DNA from: Orbus hercynius
Lineage (GTDB): Bacteria; Pseudomonadota; Gammaproteobacteria; Enterobacterales; Orbaceae
NCBI RefSeq assembly: GCF_003634275.1
Contig: NZ_RBWY01000002.1
Location: 124,001-188,000 of the forward strand
Length of the DNA stretch: 64,000 nt
Direction: 5' to 3'
Part shown: in pieces, positions 10,587 to 20,467 of the stretch
How positions within the stretch are numbered: position 1 is the stretch's first letter
Layout: each line of letters starts with the position of its first letter
Position numbers and translations under genes: made by a program
Notes under the pieces: model-generated
The model's database searches: none
What the model was told of the DNA's origin: nothing
What the model saw: only the letters and a program-made list of their open reading frames with translations

Positions 10587-12014
10587 TTAATCCTGAATTA
10601 ACGTGCCATTTTTCTGTTTCACTTTATAAAAAATTACGGTCAAAAGAATAGGTACGACAATGGCCACTAGCATAGCAAATAAATAAATTAACCAGTAAGT
10701 CGGCTGAATTGACAAAATACCAGGCAGGCCACCAACACCAATACCATTGGATAATACGCCAAATAAACCGCAAATTAACCCAGCAAGCGCAGCACCAATC
10801 ATGGCACATAGCATCGGGAACTTATAACGCAGATTAATCCCGTACATAGCCGGTTCAGTCACGCCTAAATAGCCAGCAATCGCTGCCGGAACCGAAATTT
10901 CGCGTTCATTATATTTACGACTGACTAAAATAATACCAACCACGGCAGACGCTTGGGCAATATTAGACAAAGCAATAATTGGCCAAATCGGCGTTCCGCC
11001 CATGCTATTGGTCATTTGCAAATCGATCGCCAGCGTGGTGTGATGAATACCAGTAATGACCAAAGGCGCATATAAAAAACCAAATATCGCCGCACCGATC
11101 ATGGCAAAATCGCCCGTCATTAAGAATTTGACGCAATAAGCCATCCCTTCGCCCAATAAACGCCCCAACGGCCCAAGAAGTGCATGCGCAAGGAAAACTG
11201 AAACCAATAGCGCAACAATTGGCACAATCACCAAATGCAAGTAATCAGGAATGATACGGCGTAAACGTGTTTCTAGCCAACCTAATGCAACACCGGCAAG
11301 AATAGAGGGAATAACTTGTGCTTGATAACCGACTTTTTCAATAGTAAATAAACCAAAATCCCATACTTGCGGAATTTTACTGCCAATCTCATAAGCATTC
11401 ATTAACTGTGGTGAAACCAGTGTAATACCAAGGACAATACCTAATACGGGTGATCCCCCCATTTTTTTCACGGTTGACCAACAAATCGCAACCGGTAGAA
11501 AATGGAAAATTGCTTCACACGGCAACCAAAGCATGTCATAAATTGGTTGTAACCAATGATAAGTTGCGGTTAAAGGTAGGCCGCCAACTGTTGGCATTTC
11601 ACCAATAATATTACGCAGCCCAAGTAATAATCCCCCTGCAATTAAAGCAGGTAAGAGCGGCACAAAAATCTCAGCTAAATTTGCAATCAATTGCTCATAC
11701 CAAGCCATATTCTTTTTCGCTGCAATTTTTGTCTCTTCTTTGCTTGATTCACTCATATGAAGCTGTTTGATCAGTTCTTGATAATACTCGCCAACATCCA
11801 TGCCAATAATCACTTGAAATTGACCGCTATTATTAAAGCACCCTTTGACAAAAGGGAGTTTTTTTAGCCGCTCAACATCAGCATTGTCAGGCTGAACCAA
11901 AGCAAAACGCAAACGAGTAAGGCAGTGTGTCACACTTGCCACATTTTCCTTCCCACCGATTAATTCAATCAAACTTTGAAGCATTTGGGGATTAACGTGA
12001 GATTTTTTAGCCAT
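10587..12014 (-). CDS. treB: PTS trehalose-specific EIIBC
   Basis: Membrane permease that imports trehalose and phosphorylates it. The 475-residue protein has an N-terminal EIIB domain with the phospho-cysteine in SVTHCLTRLRFAL and a C-terminal multi-helix EIIC domain (FVPLLPALIAGGLLLG, GVTEPAMYGINLRYKFP). No EIIA domain is present, as in E. coli, where the glucose EIIA serves. I choose the ATG at 12014 because AGAGGACTT lies just upstream and the length then matches the family (473). The upstream ATG at 12044 has no ribosome site. Confidence 0.95.
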   Translation of the reverse strand: MAKKSHVNPQMLQSLIELIGGKENVASVTHCLTRLRFALVQPDNADVERLKKLPFVKGCFNNSGQFQVIIGMDVGEYYQELIKQLHMSESSKEETKIAAKKNMAWYEQLIANLAEIFVPLLPALIAGGLLLGLRNIIGEMPTVGGLPLTATYHWLQPIYDMLWLPCEAIFHFLPVAICWSTVKKMGGSPVLGIVLGITLVSPQLMNAYEIGSKIPQVWDFGLFTIEKVGYQAQVIPSILAGVALGWLETRLRRIIPDYLHLVIVPIVALLVSVFLAHALLGPLGRLLGEGMAYCVKFLMTGDFAMIGAAIFGFLYAPLVITGIHHTTLAIDLQMTNSMGGTPIWPIIALSNIAQASAVVGIILVSRKYNEREISVPAAIAGYLGVTEPAMYGINLRYKFPMLCAMIGAALAGLICGLFGVLSNGIGVGGLPGILSIQPTYWLIYLFAMLVAIVVPILLTVIFYKVKQKNGTLIQD

Positions 12015-12105
12015 ATCAAGTCCTCTATTGTCATAGTAAGGCATCGTTTAATAGCACGATTTCGTGTTATTAAATAGCATATAACAAAAGATAATACTTA
12101 AAAAT

Positions 12106-12117
12106 GGGAACGTTCCC
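12106..12117. promoter_or_regulatory. Candidate TreR operator
   Basis: GGGAACGTTCCC is a perfect CG-centred 12-base palindrome of the LacI-family type. It lies in the treR/treB spacer, 92 bases before treB. Location and symmetry support TreR binding; no footprint is available. Confidence 0.75.
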
Positions 12118-12121
12118 GTGT

Positions 12122-12137
12122 TGAGATCAATATCACA
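12122..12137. promoter_or_regulatory. Candidate CRP site for treBC
   Basis: TGAGA-N6-TCACA fits the CRP consensus TGTGA-N6-TCACA with one mismatch. It lies directly upstream of the TreR palindrome, where an activator of treBC would be expected. Confidence 0.55.
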
Positions 12138-12230
12138 AATAACCGAATAAAAATAAGACGAGCATCGTAAGAATGCATCGCTTAAGACATCGGTAACATT
12201 AGAGATAAAGATTCAATAATCTGAGAAAAA

Positions 12231-13196
12231 TTATATCGTACTTGCTAATCGAGACGGCACGATGGTGATTTGGGCCTGGATTGGCTCAGAGAGGGCTGAC
12301 AATAGCGCTTGAGTTGCTAAAATACCGGCATCACAAAAGCCTAAATCGACACAACATGTTTTCGGAAACAAAAATTGTAACAGTTTACTATTACCAACAC
12401 TGCCAACGTCAATTTGGTCTAACTTATGTTCATGTAAGTATTTATTCAATCCCAAAGCGATAGTATCAGTGGCACAAATAATCGCGGTAGGCTTATGCTG
12501 CAAAACATCCGGTGCCAGTTGATAACCCGTCTGATAATCAAGTCTACCCAGTTGTGCACAAACCGTTAATTGATATTGCTGACAAAATTCTAAGTAAGCA
12601 TCATAACGTAGCTGACCGGTGGTATGATCATCCGTTTCAACGCCAATATAGCCAATTCGTTGGTGTTGCTTTTGCTGATAAAAATGTGCCATCAATTGCA
12701 TTACTGCGTGATGATCATCATAACAAATTGACGTATAACCAACAAAAGGTCTTGCCATCACAACCGAGCGGTTGCGCCAAGGCGTTAGCAATTGCGCATC
12801 AAGGCCACTGAAAGCAAACATCACTAATCCGTCAACTTGACGCTGTGATAACATCGCTAAGTGCTCAATAACTTTATTGCAATCAAACTGGCTTTCCAAA
12901 ATAATAGCATCGTAACCTTGCTGATAAAATAGTGGCAGCATCGCTCTTATCGCTTCATTTTCAGCAGAAGAGTCTAATCGAGAGACAATAATACCAATCA
13001 CTTTATTACTATAGCCACGCATTGCTCGTGCTGATTTAGATGGCGAAAACTGATACTCTGCAATCACTTTTTCGACGATTTCACGGGTTTTTGCCTTAAC
13101 ATGACTATCACCATTAATCACACGTGATACGGTTGATTTACTTACGCGGCTTAATTTAGCAATATCTTTAATCGTTAAATTTTGTGATTTGATCAT
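12231..13196 (-). CDS. treR: Trehalose operon repressor, LacI family
   Basis: The 321-residue protein has an N-terminal LacI helix-turn-helix (TIKDIAKLSRVSKSTVSRVING), the hinge region and a periplasmic-binding-like effector domain. The SPSKSARAMRG segment and the domain starting KVIGIIVSRLDS closely match E. coli TreR. It is transcribed in the same direction as treBC, with a 216-base spacer that holds the presumed operator. The known TreR inducer is trehalose-6-phosphate, the product of TreB; this is inferred here. Confidence 0.94.
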   Translation of the reverse strand: MIKSQNLTIKDIAKLSRVSKSTVSRVINGDSHVKAKTREIVEKVIAEYQFSPSKSARAMRGYSNKVIGIIVSRLDSSAENEAIRAMLPLFYQQGYDAIILESQFDCNKVIEHLAMLSQRQVDGLVMFAFSGLDAQLLTPWRNRSVVMARPFVGYTSICYDDHHAVMQLMAHFYQQKQHQRIGYIGVETDDHTTGQLRYDAYLEFCQQYQLTVCAQLGRLDYQTGYQLAPDVLQHKPTAIICATDTIALGLNKYLHEHKLDQIDVGSVGNSKLLQFLFPKTCCVDLGFCDAGILATQALLSALSEPIQAQITIVPSRLASTI

Positions 13197-13461
13197 AACT
13201 TAACTCACATTTATCCATTTATGTAACGAATAATACAAATGATATTATATAATTTAGCACTGATTAATAAGATTAAATACAATAACGTTTAATTTACTAT
13301 TGTTACCCGTTTAACAGTCTAAGAATAAGTTGTGTGTTAGTTAAAAGGACTAATTATATTAATTGGTGAACAATTTATGAAAAATAAATTATCCCTCATA
13401 TTCACATAAAAAACCGAATGCAAATAAAAGGGATAATGATTCTGAAAATTGCGTGATTTCG

Positions 13462-14598
13462 TTAGCCAAAAAACTTTTTCACTTTATCAAAAAAATTTTT
13501 CTCTTTTGGACTGTGTTTAGCACTCTTATCACCCGCTAAACTTTCGCCTAACTCTTTTAACAACTCTTTTTGTTTATTAGTTAAATTCACTGGCGTTTCA
13601 ACAACTGTATGGCAATAGAGATCGCCAACTGTGCTGCCTCTTAATGACTTAATGCCTTTACCTTTGAGCCTAAACACTTTGCCAGTTTGCGTTTCAGCTG
13701 GAATTGTTAAACTCACTTTGCCATTGAGTGTCGGAACCTGAACATCGCCACCTAACGCGGCAAGAACAATATTAATTGGGATCTCGCAATGTAAATTAAT
13801 GCCATCACGCTCAAATATTGCATGTTGTCTTACTTGTACTTGAACATACAAATCGCCTGCTGGCGCACCATTTTTACCTGCTTCACCTTCACCTGATAGT
13901 CGAATACGATTACCCGTATCAATCCCCGCAGGAATAGTCACTGACAATGTTTTATTTTTTTGTACCCGACCATCACCATGACATTTTTTACATGGGTTTT
14001 TGATAATCTTACCAAGTCCATGACAAGTCGGACACTCTTGCTGCACCGCAAAAAATCCTTGACGCATTTGAACAATACCACTGCCATGACACGTGTCACA
14101 TGTTTTAATATCAGCAGAATTTTCAGCACCTTTACCATGACACACATCACATTCAACCGCAGATGGCACTTTTATTTCTTTCGTTACGCCTGTTGCCGCT
14201 TCTTCTAAATTAAGCGTGATATTGTATTGTAGGTCATTACCTCTTGATGCAGCTTGCCCACGAGAGCGACCACCACCACCGCCAAAAAACTCGCTAAAAA
14301 TATCACCAAATGCATCACCAAAATCAGCACCACCGCCAAAACCGCCACCAAAACCACCTTGACCACCTTGTTCAAATGCAGCATGCCCATACTGATCATA
14401 AGCCGCTTTCTTTTGTGGATCGGTTAAAATTTCATAAGCTTCTTTAACTTCTTTAAACTTGGCTTCCGATTCCGTTTTATTATCCTGATTCTTATCTGGA
14501 TGATATTTCATGGCAAGGCGTTTATAAGCTTTTTTAATCTCACGCTCATCAGCACTTTTACTGACGCCTAAAACCTCATAATAATCTTTCTTTGCCAT
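13462..14598 (-). CDS. dnaJ: Chaperone DnaJ (Hsp40)
   Basis: Co-chaperone that loads unfolded clients on DnaK and stimulates its ATPase. The 378-residue protein has a J domain with HPD at residues 33-35, a Gly/Phe-rich linker (about 77-113), four CxxCxGxG zinc motifs (about 150-220) and the C-terminal substrate-binding domains. It follows dnaK on the same strand after a 224-base spacer with a hairpin, longer than in E. coli. It has no clear terminator of its own. Confidence 0.98.
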   Translation of the reverse strand: MAKKDYYEVLGVSKSADEREIKKAYKRLAMKYHPDKNQDNKTESEAKFKEVKEAYEILTDPQKKAAYDQYGHAAFEQGGQGGFGGGFGGGADFGDAFGDIFSEFFGGGGGRSRGQAASRGNDLQYNITLNLEEAATGVTKEIKVPSAVECDVCHGKGAENSADIKTCDTCHGSGIVQMRQGFFAVQQECPTCHGLGKIIKNPCKKCHGDGRVQKNKTLSVTIPAGIDTGNRIRLSGEGEAGKNGAPAGDLYVQVQVRQHAIFERDGINLHCEIPINIVLAALGGDVQVPTLNGKVSLTIPAETQTGKVFRLKGKGIKSLRGSTVGDLYCHTVVETPVNLTNKQKELLKELGESLAGDKSAKHSPKEKNFFDKVKKFFG

Positions 14599-14735
14599 TA
14601 ATTATTTACCTTCTCGTTTTAATTCAATTTGCCATTAATGATGACATTTACGTGAATAAAAAGGCTGATATAGTATGACAACTATCTTACCTGTCATTGA
14701 ATTAACGTATTTTTATCCATTTATAAAAAACAATT

Positions 14736-14765
14736 AAACGGGCTTGAGTTACCTCTCGCCCGTTT
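14736..14765 (-). terminator. Hairpin between dnaK and dnaJ
   Basis: Read on the minus strand, an 8-base stem (AAACGGGC/GCCCGTTT, 14-base loop) is followed within a few bases by a T-rich run. It looks like a leaky terminator or attenuator that would lower dnaJ relative to dnaK. Confidence 0.65.
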
Positions 14766-14822
14766 CGCACTTACTTCATCAAGCTATCTGAGATAACTTC
14801 TGGATAATAACATCAGTCATTG

Positions 14823-16736
14823 TTATTTGTTATCATCAACTTCTTTAAAGTCAGCATCAACAACATCATCTTCTGATTTTGCATTGCTATTACCTGCATT
14901 ATCAGCTTGCTGTGCACCCGCTTGTTGCTGTGCAATTTCAAGTAGTTTTTTAGATGCTTCCATCAATGCTTGAATTTTTGCTTCAATATCCGCTTTATCT
15001 TCGCCTCGAGCCGAGACTTCTAACGCATTTGCTGCATCATCAATCGCTTTCTTATCATCGTCAGATAACTGATCACCTGCTTCTGATACTTGTTTACGCG
15101 TTGAGTGAACTAAATGATCGGCCTGATTACGAATTTGTGCTAGCTCTTCGAATTTACGATCAGACTCTGCATTAAGCTCGGCATCACGAACCATTTTTTG
15201 GATATCTTCTTCACTTAAACCTGATGATGCTTTAATCGTAATATTTTGCTCACGCCCAGTATTTTTATCTTTCGCAGATACATGTAAAATACCATCAGCA
15301 TCAATATCAAAAGTAACTTCAATTTGTGCCATACCACGTGGCGCAGCTTGAATACCATCAAGGTTAAATTGACCTAATGATTTATTATCACCTGCACGTT
15401 TACGCTCACCTTGTAACACGTGAATAGTTACGGCTGATTGATTATCTTCAGCAGTTGAGAATACTTGACTATGTTTAGTTGGGATAGTCGTATTTTTCTC
15501 AATTAATGGCGTCATCACGCCGCCCATTGTTTCAATACCTAATGATAATGGCGTTACGTCTAGTAACAATACATCTTTAACATCACCCCCTAAAACACCA
15601 CCTTGAACAGCCGCACCTACAGCAACAGCTTCATCAGGGTTAACATCTTTACGCGGTTCTTTACCAAAGAACTCTGCAACCACTTTTTGTACCATTGGCA
15701 TACGTGTTTGACCACCAACCAAGATAACGTCTTGAATTTCAGAAACGGAAAGTCCAGCATCTTTTAATGCAGTTTTAACTGGTTCCATAGAACGTTTAAC
15801 TAAATCTTCAACTAACGATTCTAATTTTGCACGCGTTACTTTAATATTTAAATGTTTTGGACCTGTTGCATCAGCAGTGATATAAGGTAAGTTAATATCA
15901 GTTTGTTGCGCTGATGAAAGCTCAATTTTCGCTTTTTCTGCTGCTTCTTTCAAACGTTGCATTGCAAGTGGATCATTTTTCAAGTCAAAATTCTGTTCAC
16001 GTTTAAACTCTTCAACTAAATAGTTAATTAAACGAGAATCAAAGTCTTCGCCACCTAAATGGGTATCACCATTCGTTGCTAACACTTCAAATGTTTTTTC
16101 ACCATCAACATCATCAATTTCAATGATCGAGATATCAAATGTACCACCACCTAAGTCATAAACTGCAATTGTACGATTACCAACATCTTTATCTAAACCA
16201 TAAGCAAGTGCCGCAGCAGTTGGTTCGTTAATAATACGTTTAACATCAAGTCCGGCAATACGACCCGCATCTTTTGTTGCTTGGCGCTGAGCATCATTAA
16301 AATAAGCAGGCACTGTTATTACTGCTTCAGTTACTGTTTCACCAAGATAATCTTCAGCGGTTTTTTTCATTTTTTTCAATACTTCAGCTGAAATCTGTGG
16401 TGCAGCAATTTTTTGGCCTTTAATATCAACCCAAGCATCGCCATTATCTGCTTTGACAATTTTATATGGCATAATGCCAACATCACGTTGTACTTCAGCA
16501 TCGTCATAACGACGACCAATTAAACGTTTAATTGCAAAAAGTGTATTTTGTGGGTTAGTCACAGCCTGACGTTTTGCTGGTTGTCCAACTAAAATTTCAC
16601 CATCTTGAGTATAAGCAATAATCGATGGGGTTGTTCTATCACCCTCAGCATTTTCTAATACTTTTGCTTGACCATTATCCATTACAGCAACACATGAATT
16701 TGTTGTACCTAAATCAATACCAATAATTTTACCCAT
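14823..16736 (-). CDS. dnaK: Chaperone DnaK (Hsp70)
   Basis: ATP-driven folding chaperone. The 637-residue protein has the N-terminal phosphate loop [10 protein letters not shown], the [11 protein letters not shown] signature, the inter-domain linker [13 protein letters not shown] and a C-terminal substrate-binding domain ending in an acidic tail ([11 protein letters not shown]). It is the first gene of dnaK-dnaJ. A heat-shock promoter sits 40-67 bases upstream. A typical GGAG ribosome site is present. Confidence 0.99.
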   Translation of the reverse strand: MGKIIGIDLGTTNSCVAVMDNGQAKVLENAEGDRTTPSIIAYTQDGEILVGQPAKRQAVTNPQNTLFAIKRLIGRRYDDAEVQRDVGIMPYKIVKADNGDAWVDIKGQKIAAPQISAEVLKKMKKTAEDYLGETVTEAVITVPAYFNDAQRQATKDAGRIAGLDVKRIINEPTAAALAYGLDKDVGNRTIAVYDLGGGTFDISIIEIDDVDGEKTFEVLATNGDTHLGGEDFDSRLINYLVEEFKREQNFDLKNDPLAMQRLKEAAEKAKIELSSAQQTDINLPYITADATGPKHLNIKVTRAKLESLVEDLVKRSMEPVKTALKDAGLSVSEIQDVILVGGQTRMPMVQKVVAEFFGKEPRKDVNPDEAVAVGAAVQGGVLGGDVKDVLLLDVTPLSLGIETMGGVMTPLIEKNTTIPTKHSQVFSTAEDNQSAVTIHVLQGERKRAGDNKSLGQFNLDGIQAAPRGMAQIEVTFDIDADGILHVSAKDKNTGREQNITIKASSGLSEEDIQKMVRDAELNAESDRKFEELAQIRNQADHLVHSTRKQVSEAGDQLSDDDKKAIDDAANALEVSARGEDKADIEAKIQALMEASKKLLEIAQQQAGAQQADNAGNSNAKSEDDVVDADFKEVDDNK

Positions 16737-16775
16737 AATAATCTTCTCCTAAAAAATCTGTATTTTATTTTTTGT

Positions 16776-16803
16776 ATATAGGTCTGAAATCTTTTTTTTC
16801 AAG
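16776..16803 (-). promoter_or_regulatory. Sigma-32 heat-shock promoter of dnaK
   Basis: On the minus strand CTTGAAA (16797-16803) is followed after 14 bases by CCTATAT (16776-16782). This closely fits the sigma-32 consensus CTTGAAA-N13..15-CCCATnT. It ends 40 bases before the dnaK ATG. Confidence 0.85.
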
Positions 16804-16973
16804 TCCCTAAATTAACAAGAAAATATTCTGTTTTCACTTAGATGGGTCTGTTATGAATAATATCAAGGGTAAAAATGAAATTTTTTTTCATTCACTCTTG
16901 ATTGCTTATCTATCTACCCTTATCATTGCTGCGCTTAAAAACAATCAATTTTATTTTTGTAAGTAGGATTTCA

Positions 16974-17543
16974 ATGGAAAATATTAAACTTGCCAACCCA
17001 GGTCCTTTAGGACTTATGGGCTTTGGTATGACAACAGTGTTATTAAATATTCATAATGCAGGATTTTTCCCTGCTGTAACTGCAATTGTCTCTATGGGGA
17101 TTTTTTACGGCGGAATAGCGCAAGTTATTGCGGGTATATTAGAATTTCGAAAAGGTAACACATTTGGTACAACTGCATTTACTTCTTATGGATTCTTCTG
17201 GATTGCCTTAGTTGGTATCTGGTATTTACCAACTTCAGCAGCAACAGCTGCAACTGATAAAACATTTGTGGGTATCTTTTTAGCATTATGGGGTATTTTT
17301 ACTGCCTTTATGTTTATTGGTACATTAAAAGCAAATAAAGGGATTCAATTTGTTTTTGGTAGTTTAACTATTCTATTTGCATTATTAGCAATTGGTAATA
17401 TTTGCAATATGCCAGGACTTATTCAAATCGCTGGTTTTGAAGGTATTATCTGTGGAGCAAGTGCAATCTACTTAGCAATGGCTGAATTATTGAACGAACA
17501 ATATGGCCGCACAATTTTACCTATTGGTGCACCTAAAAAATAA
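16974..17543 (+). CDS. satP: Succinate-acetate/proton symporter, AceTr family
   Basis: Six-helix inner-membrane protein of the AceTr (GPR1/FUN34/YaaH) family, known in E. coli to carry acetate and succinate. The 189-residue protein has the family signature NPGPLGLMGFG near the N-terminus and a closely matching C-terminus (IYLAMAELLNEQYGRTILPIG). The ATG at 16974 is chosen over an upstream one (16902) because AGTAGGA precedes it and the length then matches the E. coli protein (188). In E. coli the homologue also lies near dnaKJ. Confidence 0.94.
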   Translation: MENIKLANPGPLGLMGFGMTTVLLNIHNAGFFPAVTAIVSMGIFYGGIAQVIAGILEFRKGNTFGTTAFTSYGFFWIALVGIWYLPTSAATAATDKTFVGIFLALWGIFTAFMFIGTLKANKGIQFVFGSLTILFALLAIGNICNMPGLIQIAGFEGIICGASAIYLAMAELLNEQYGRTILPIGAPKK

Positions 17544-17598
17544 CTAATTTGAAAAATTATGCTAAGGAGTACTTGATTTCCTTAGCATTTCAAATTAG
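17544..17598 (+). terminator. Two-tier hairpin after satP
   Basis: It begins right after the satP stop codon. CTAATTTGAA (17544-17553) pairs with 17589-17598, and ATGCTAAGGA (17559-17568) pairs with 17579-17588. This gives a 20-base-pair stem with one 5-base bulge and a 10-base loop. No T-run follows, so it is a 3-prime stabilising structure or an atypical terminator. Confidence 0.6.
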
Positions 17599-17711
17599 TT
17601 AATCTATTTAGTATATAATCCCAAAATGTTTTTTATTGAATAATTTATTTTTATATTTACAATTGATGATGTCCAATTGAATAAAATTTATAAAAATAAT
17701 GAGATAAAATA

Positions 17712-19181
17712 ATGGAAAATAAGGAACAACATCTACTTTTAAGCTATTACCGTAAAATAAACAAAAAATTACCTTTAGCAATATCGCCCTTCCTAATAGT
17801 TACTGCAGTATTACCGATAAATGCAGTCGCTATTACAGCAAAAACAGCAATAACAATTCAAGGTCAATCCCCCTATATATGGGATATTCAAGAAGACAAT
17901 ATTATTTCGACATTAGATGAGTTATTAATAATTAACGTACCTAATAGTAGTGGTTCATCGACTGTATTACCGAGTGCTGCAGGTAGATCAATTGATTTTC
18001 CAGCAGATAAAACATTTAACGATATAATGACGAAAGCGATTGTTGCCGATAATACAGATCGCAATTTCTCATCGCTAATAAATTACTATAAATCTTATGA
18101 TAATAATGGCGATACGGGTGGTGATATTAGTGGAACAATTAAAGCGGTATGGAAAAATAATGGTGAAGTGATTACTACACTAGATAGCCAACCCACCAAG
18201 TGTAGTGGACCATATACCCTTACAGTATCAGTAACCGATACAGCCGCAAAAACACAATATGGCGATCCAAGATTAACGGATTATGGTACAAAGGAAGTCA
18301 CATATACTTTTAAACAAGCTGGTATGGGGATTTGTTATTTACAACCATTGGATCTCACGACTTTTCCTGCTCAAAGTGGACTAGGTGGTGGCTATAATAG
18401 TACTGTATTTGATCCTGATAATGGTTTTTTAGCCACTAATAAAGAGTTTCCAGGTACAGCATTTAAAGGGGCTGGGTTTTATATTCTTGGTTCAGGTCAA
18501 GATCAAAGTAAATATAAATGTTCAATTGTAAGTGGTGCAACAGATAGCCTTAAATTATCAACTGTATCAGGTTCATCTGGGCAAAATTGTTATATTGAAT
18601 ATACGAGTACCAGACCCACCAGTGACATAACAATTGAATTAGCTTATGAAATTCAATCCGGTATTTATCAGGTAGTTGATAATTATACATTGAAAAGACC
18701 AAATAAATGGATGACTTATCAAAGCCCTAAATTCTATTTTACCGGAGCTGTTGACCCAAATTCACAAGCAATTTATCCAGCAGCTAATGTTTGTGCTGGT
18801 AATCCAGACACAGCCACAATGACCTATGCCCAGTCATTAACTTATTTTTATTCAATGCAAGATATTACTAATGTTCCGCTACAAGCAGATGGTTCGGTGA
18901 CGACTAGCGCAGAGGGAAGATTTACACGTACACTAGATAAAACATTTATGGGGGTATGGGGAAATCTTTATAATAACTATCCAAACAGTGATTTTTATTC
19001 TAAAAAAGCTGTATCATCTAAAGATGGCGTAATTTATGAAACGTCGACATTCTGGGTTGGACCTGCACGATCAGAAATTAAAACAGGGATCAACGCACAA
19101 TATGTCGTAGCATTGACAAATGGTCTTGGTGGTTGGCAAGAACGTGCCAATGTATTTGCCTGCAAAGAGACGATTTATTAA
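17712..19181 (+). CDS. Orphan secreted or surface protein, unrecognised
   Basis: I do not recognise this 489-residue protein. A basic N-terminus (YYRKINKK, residues 12-19) is followed by a hydrophobic stretch (about 20-36) and the sequence NAVA, suggesting signal-peptidase cleavage after Ala40. The mature part is rich in Ser, Thr, Gly, Asn and Tyr, with beta-type alternation, and contains six cysteines (an even number, possibly disulfide-bonded). The middle segment with FKGAGFYIL resembles, weakly, the Ig-like repeats of invasin/intimin adhesins. No beta-barrel, LPXTG, lipobox or autotransporter domain is visible. It stands alone, with its own AT-rich upstream region and a strong terminator after it. 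An adhesin or host-interaction role is only a guess. Confidence 0.8.
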   Translation: MENKEQHLLLSYYRKINKKLPLAISPFLIVTAVLPINAVAITAKTAITIQGQSPYIWDIQEDNIISTLDELLIINVPNSSGSSTVLPSAAGRSIDFPADKTFNDIMTKAIVADNTDRNFSSLINYYKSYDNNGDTGGDISGTIKAVWKNNGEVITTLDSQPTKCSGPYTLTVSVTDTAAKTQYGDPRLTDYGTKEVTYTFKQAGMGICYLQPLDLTTFPAQSGLGGGYNSTVFDPDNGFLATNKEFPGTAFKGAGFYILGSGQDQSKYKCSIVSGATDSLKLSTVSGSSGQNCYIEYTSTRPTSDITIELAYEIQSGIYQVVDNYTLKRPNKWMTYQSPKFYFTGAVDPNSQAIYPAANVCAGNPDTATMTYAQSLTYFYSMQDITNVPLQADGSVTTSAEGRFTRTLDKTFMGVWGNLYNNYPNSDFYSKKAVSSKDGVIYETSTFWVGPARSEIKTGINAQYVVALTNGLGGWQERANVFACKETIY

Positions 19182-19218
19182 TTAATTTTTTATTGAAAAT
19201 ATCGTATTATATCCTAGT

Positions 19219-19247
19219 AAAAAAGCCCTAATATTAGGGCTTTTTTT
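19219..19247. terminator. Bidirectional terminator
   Basis: A 26-base perfect palindrome (GCCCTAAT/ATTAGGGC flanked by A and T runs) lies between the orphan gene (plus) and the old yellow enzyme gene (minus), so it can stop both. Confidence 0.9.
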
Positions 19248-19254
19248 ATACCAT

Positions 19255-20346
19255 TTATTTAAATAAATTTTTTGCACCATGTGGCGCACTGCGGCCATAC
19301 TGTGGTGGTACAATCACTTTTGCTCCCAGCTCTTTAGCCGCTTGCCATGGCCAATGTGGATTAAATAACATATCTCGCCCAATGGCAACCATATCGGCTT
19401 GCCCAGTTGAAACAATTGCTTCAGCTTGAATCGCATCGGTAATTAAGCCAACAGCAATAACGGGCATACCCACTTGCTGTTTAATCGCTTGTGCAAATGG
19501 AACTTGATAATTAGGCCCAACCGGAATTTGCTGCTGAATATCAATCCCACCCGTAGAAACGTGAATATAGCTACAACCTAATTGATCTAATTTTTTGGCT
19601 AACAAAATTGATTCAGCTAAATTCCAGCCACCATCCACCCAATCGGTTGCTGAAATGCGTATACCAACCCCTTTATGTTTAGGGAATACGGCGCGAATCG
19701 CCTCAAAGATTTCAATTGCAAATCGCATCCGATTTTCAGCACTACCGCCATATTGATCGGTACGCGAATTAGATAACGGTGATAAAAATTGATGAATTAA
19801 ATAACCGTGGGCAGCATGAATTTCAATCACGTCGATACCTGCTTTATCAGCTCGAACAGCCGCATCAGCAAATTGCTTAACTAAATCTTTAACTTGTGCC
19901 GTCGTTAATTCAAGCGGAGTATTATAATTGACATTAAATGCAAGCGCTGAAGGCGCAACCGTTTGCCAACCGCCCTGTGAAACTGGCACATATTTCTCTT
20001 CTTGCCATGGTGCCGGCATCGATGCTTTACGACCGGCATGAACGAGCTGCACGGCAATTGGCATGGATGAATACTGACGGATTGATGAAATAAGCACTTT
20101 CATTGCTTGCTGTTGTTCATCACCCCATAAACCTAAATCAAAAGGGGACAGACGCCCTTCAGGGCAAACAGCGGTGGCTTCTAAAACCATTAAAGCAGCA
20201 CCTGAGTGGGAAAGTGCCCCATAATGCATTAAGTGCCAATCACCCGCTAAACCATTTTTTGCTGAATACTGACACATTGGCGGAATAACAATTCGATTAT
20301 CAAAAGATTGTGAACCGATTTTAATCGGACTAAAGAGTTTACTCAT
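19255..20346 (-). CDS. Old yellow enzyme family NADPH:flavin oxidoreductase (YqjM/NamA-like)
   Basis: FMN enzyme reducing activated C=C bonds of enals, enones or similar electrophiles. The 363-residue TIM-barrel protein has the YqjM-subgroup active-site cysteine in PPMCQYS (residues 22-28), the substrate-binding pair in IHAAHGYLIHQFLSP, and the FMN phosphate region VAIGRDMLFNPHW. A strong CAGGAGCG ribosome site precedes the start. It is divergently paired with an HxlR-type regulator, which probably controls it. The physiological substrate is unknown. Confidence 0.88.
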   Translation of the reverse strand: MSKLFSPIKIGSQSFDNRIVIPPMCQYSAKNGLAGDWHLMHYGALSHSGAALMVLEATAVCPEGRLSPFDLGLWGDEQQQAMKVLISSIRQYSSMPIAVQLVHAGRKASMPAPWQEEKYVPVSQGGWQTVAPSALAFNVNYNTPLELTTAQVKDLVKQFADAAVRADKAGIDVIEIHAAHGYLIHQFLSPLSNSRTDQYGGSAENRMRFAIEIFEAIRAVFPKHKGVGIRISATDWVDGGWNLAESILLAKKLDQLGCSYIHVSTGGIDIQQQIPVGPNYQVPFAQAIKQQVGMPVIAVGLITDAIQAEAIVSTGQADMVAIGRDMLFNPHWPWQAAKELGAKVIVPPQYGRSAPHGAKNLFK

Positions 20347-20467
20347 CTTGCGCTCCTGTTTGAATTAGGAAAATATTGAATAAGTGGCAATAATTTTATT
20401 ATAATCTTTTTATTATTTTTAGAAAGAATGCACTTTTTAGTATGATATGCACCAAAAGGAGAGTGAT

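Noticed and set aside
12015-12044. Longer treB starting at the ATG at 12044
   Set aside because: The ten extra residues have no ribosome site and are not part of the family; AGAGGACTT before 12014 decides the start.
13388-13437. Inverted repeat ATTATCCC/GGGATAAT downstream of dnaJ
   Set aside because: The arms are 34 bases apart with an unstructured loop and no T-run, so it is not a believable terminator.
14205-14399. Open frame opposite to the Gly/Phe region of dnaJ, encoding a hydrophobic peptide
   Set aside because: It is a by-product of the glycine-rich codons of dnaJ; it has no ribosome site and no independent conservation signal.
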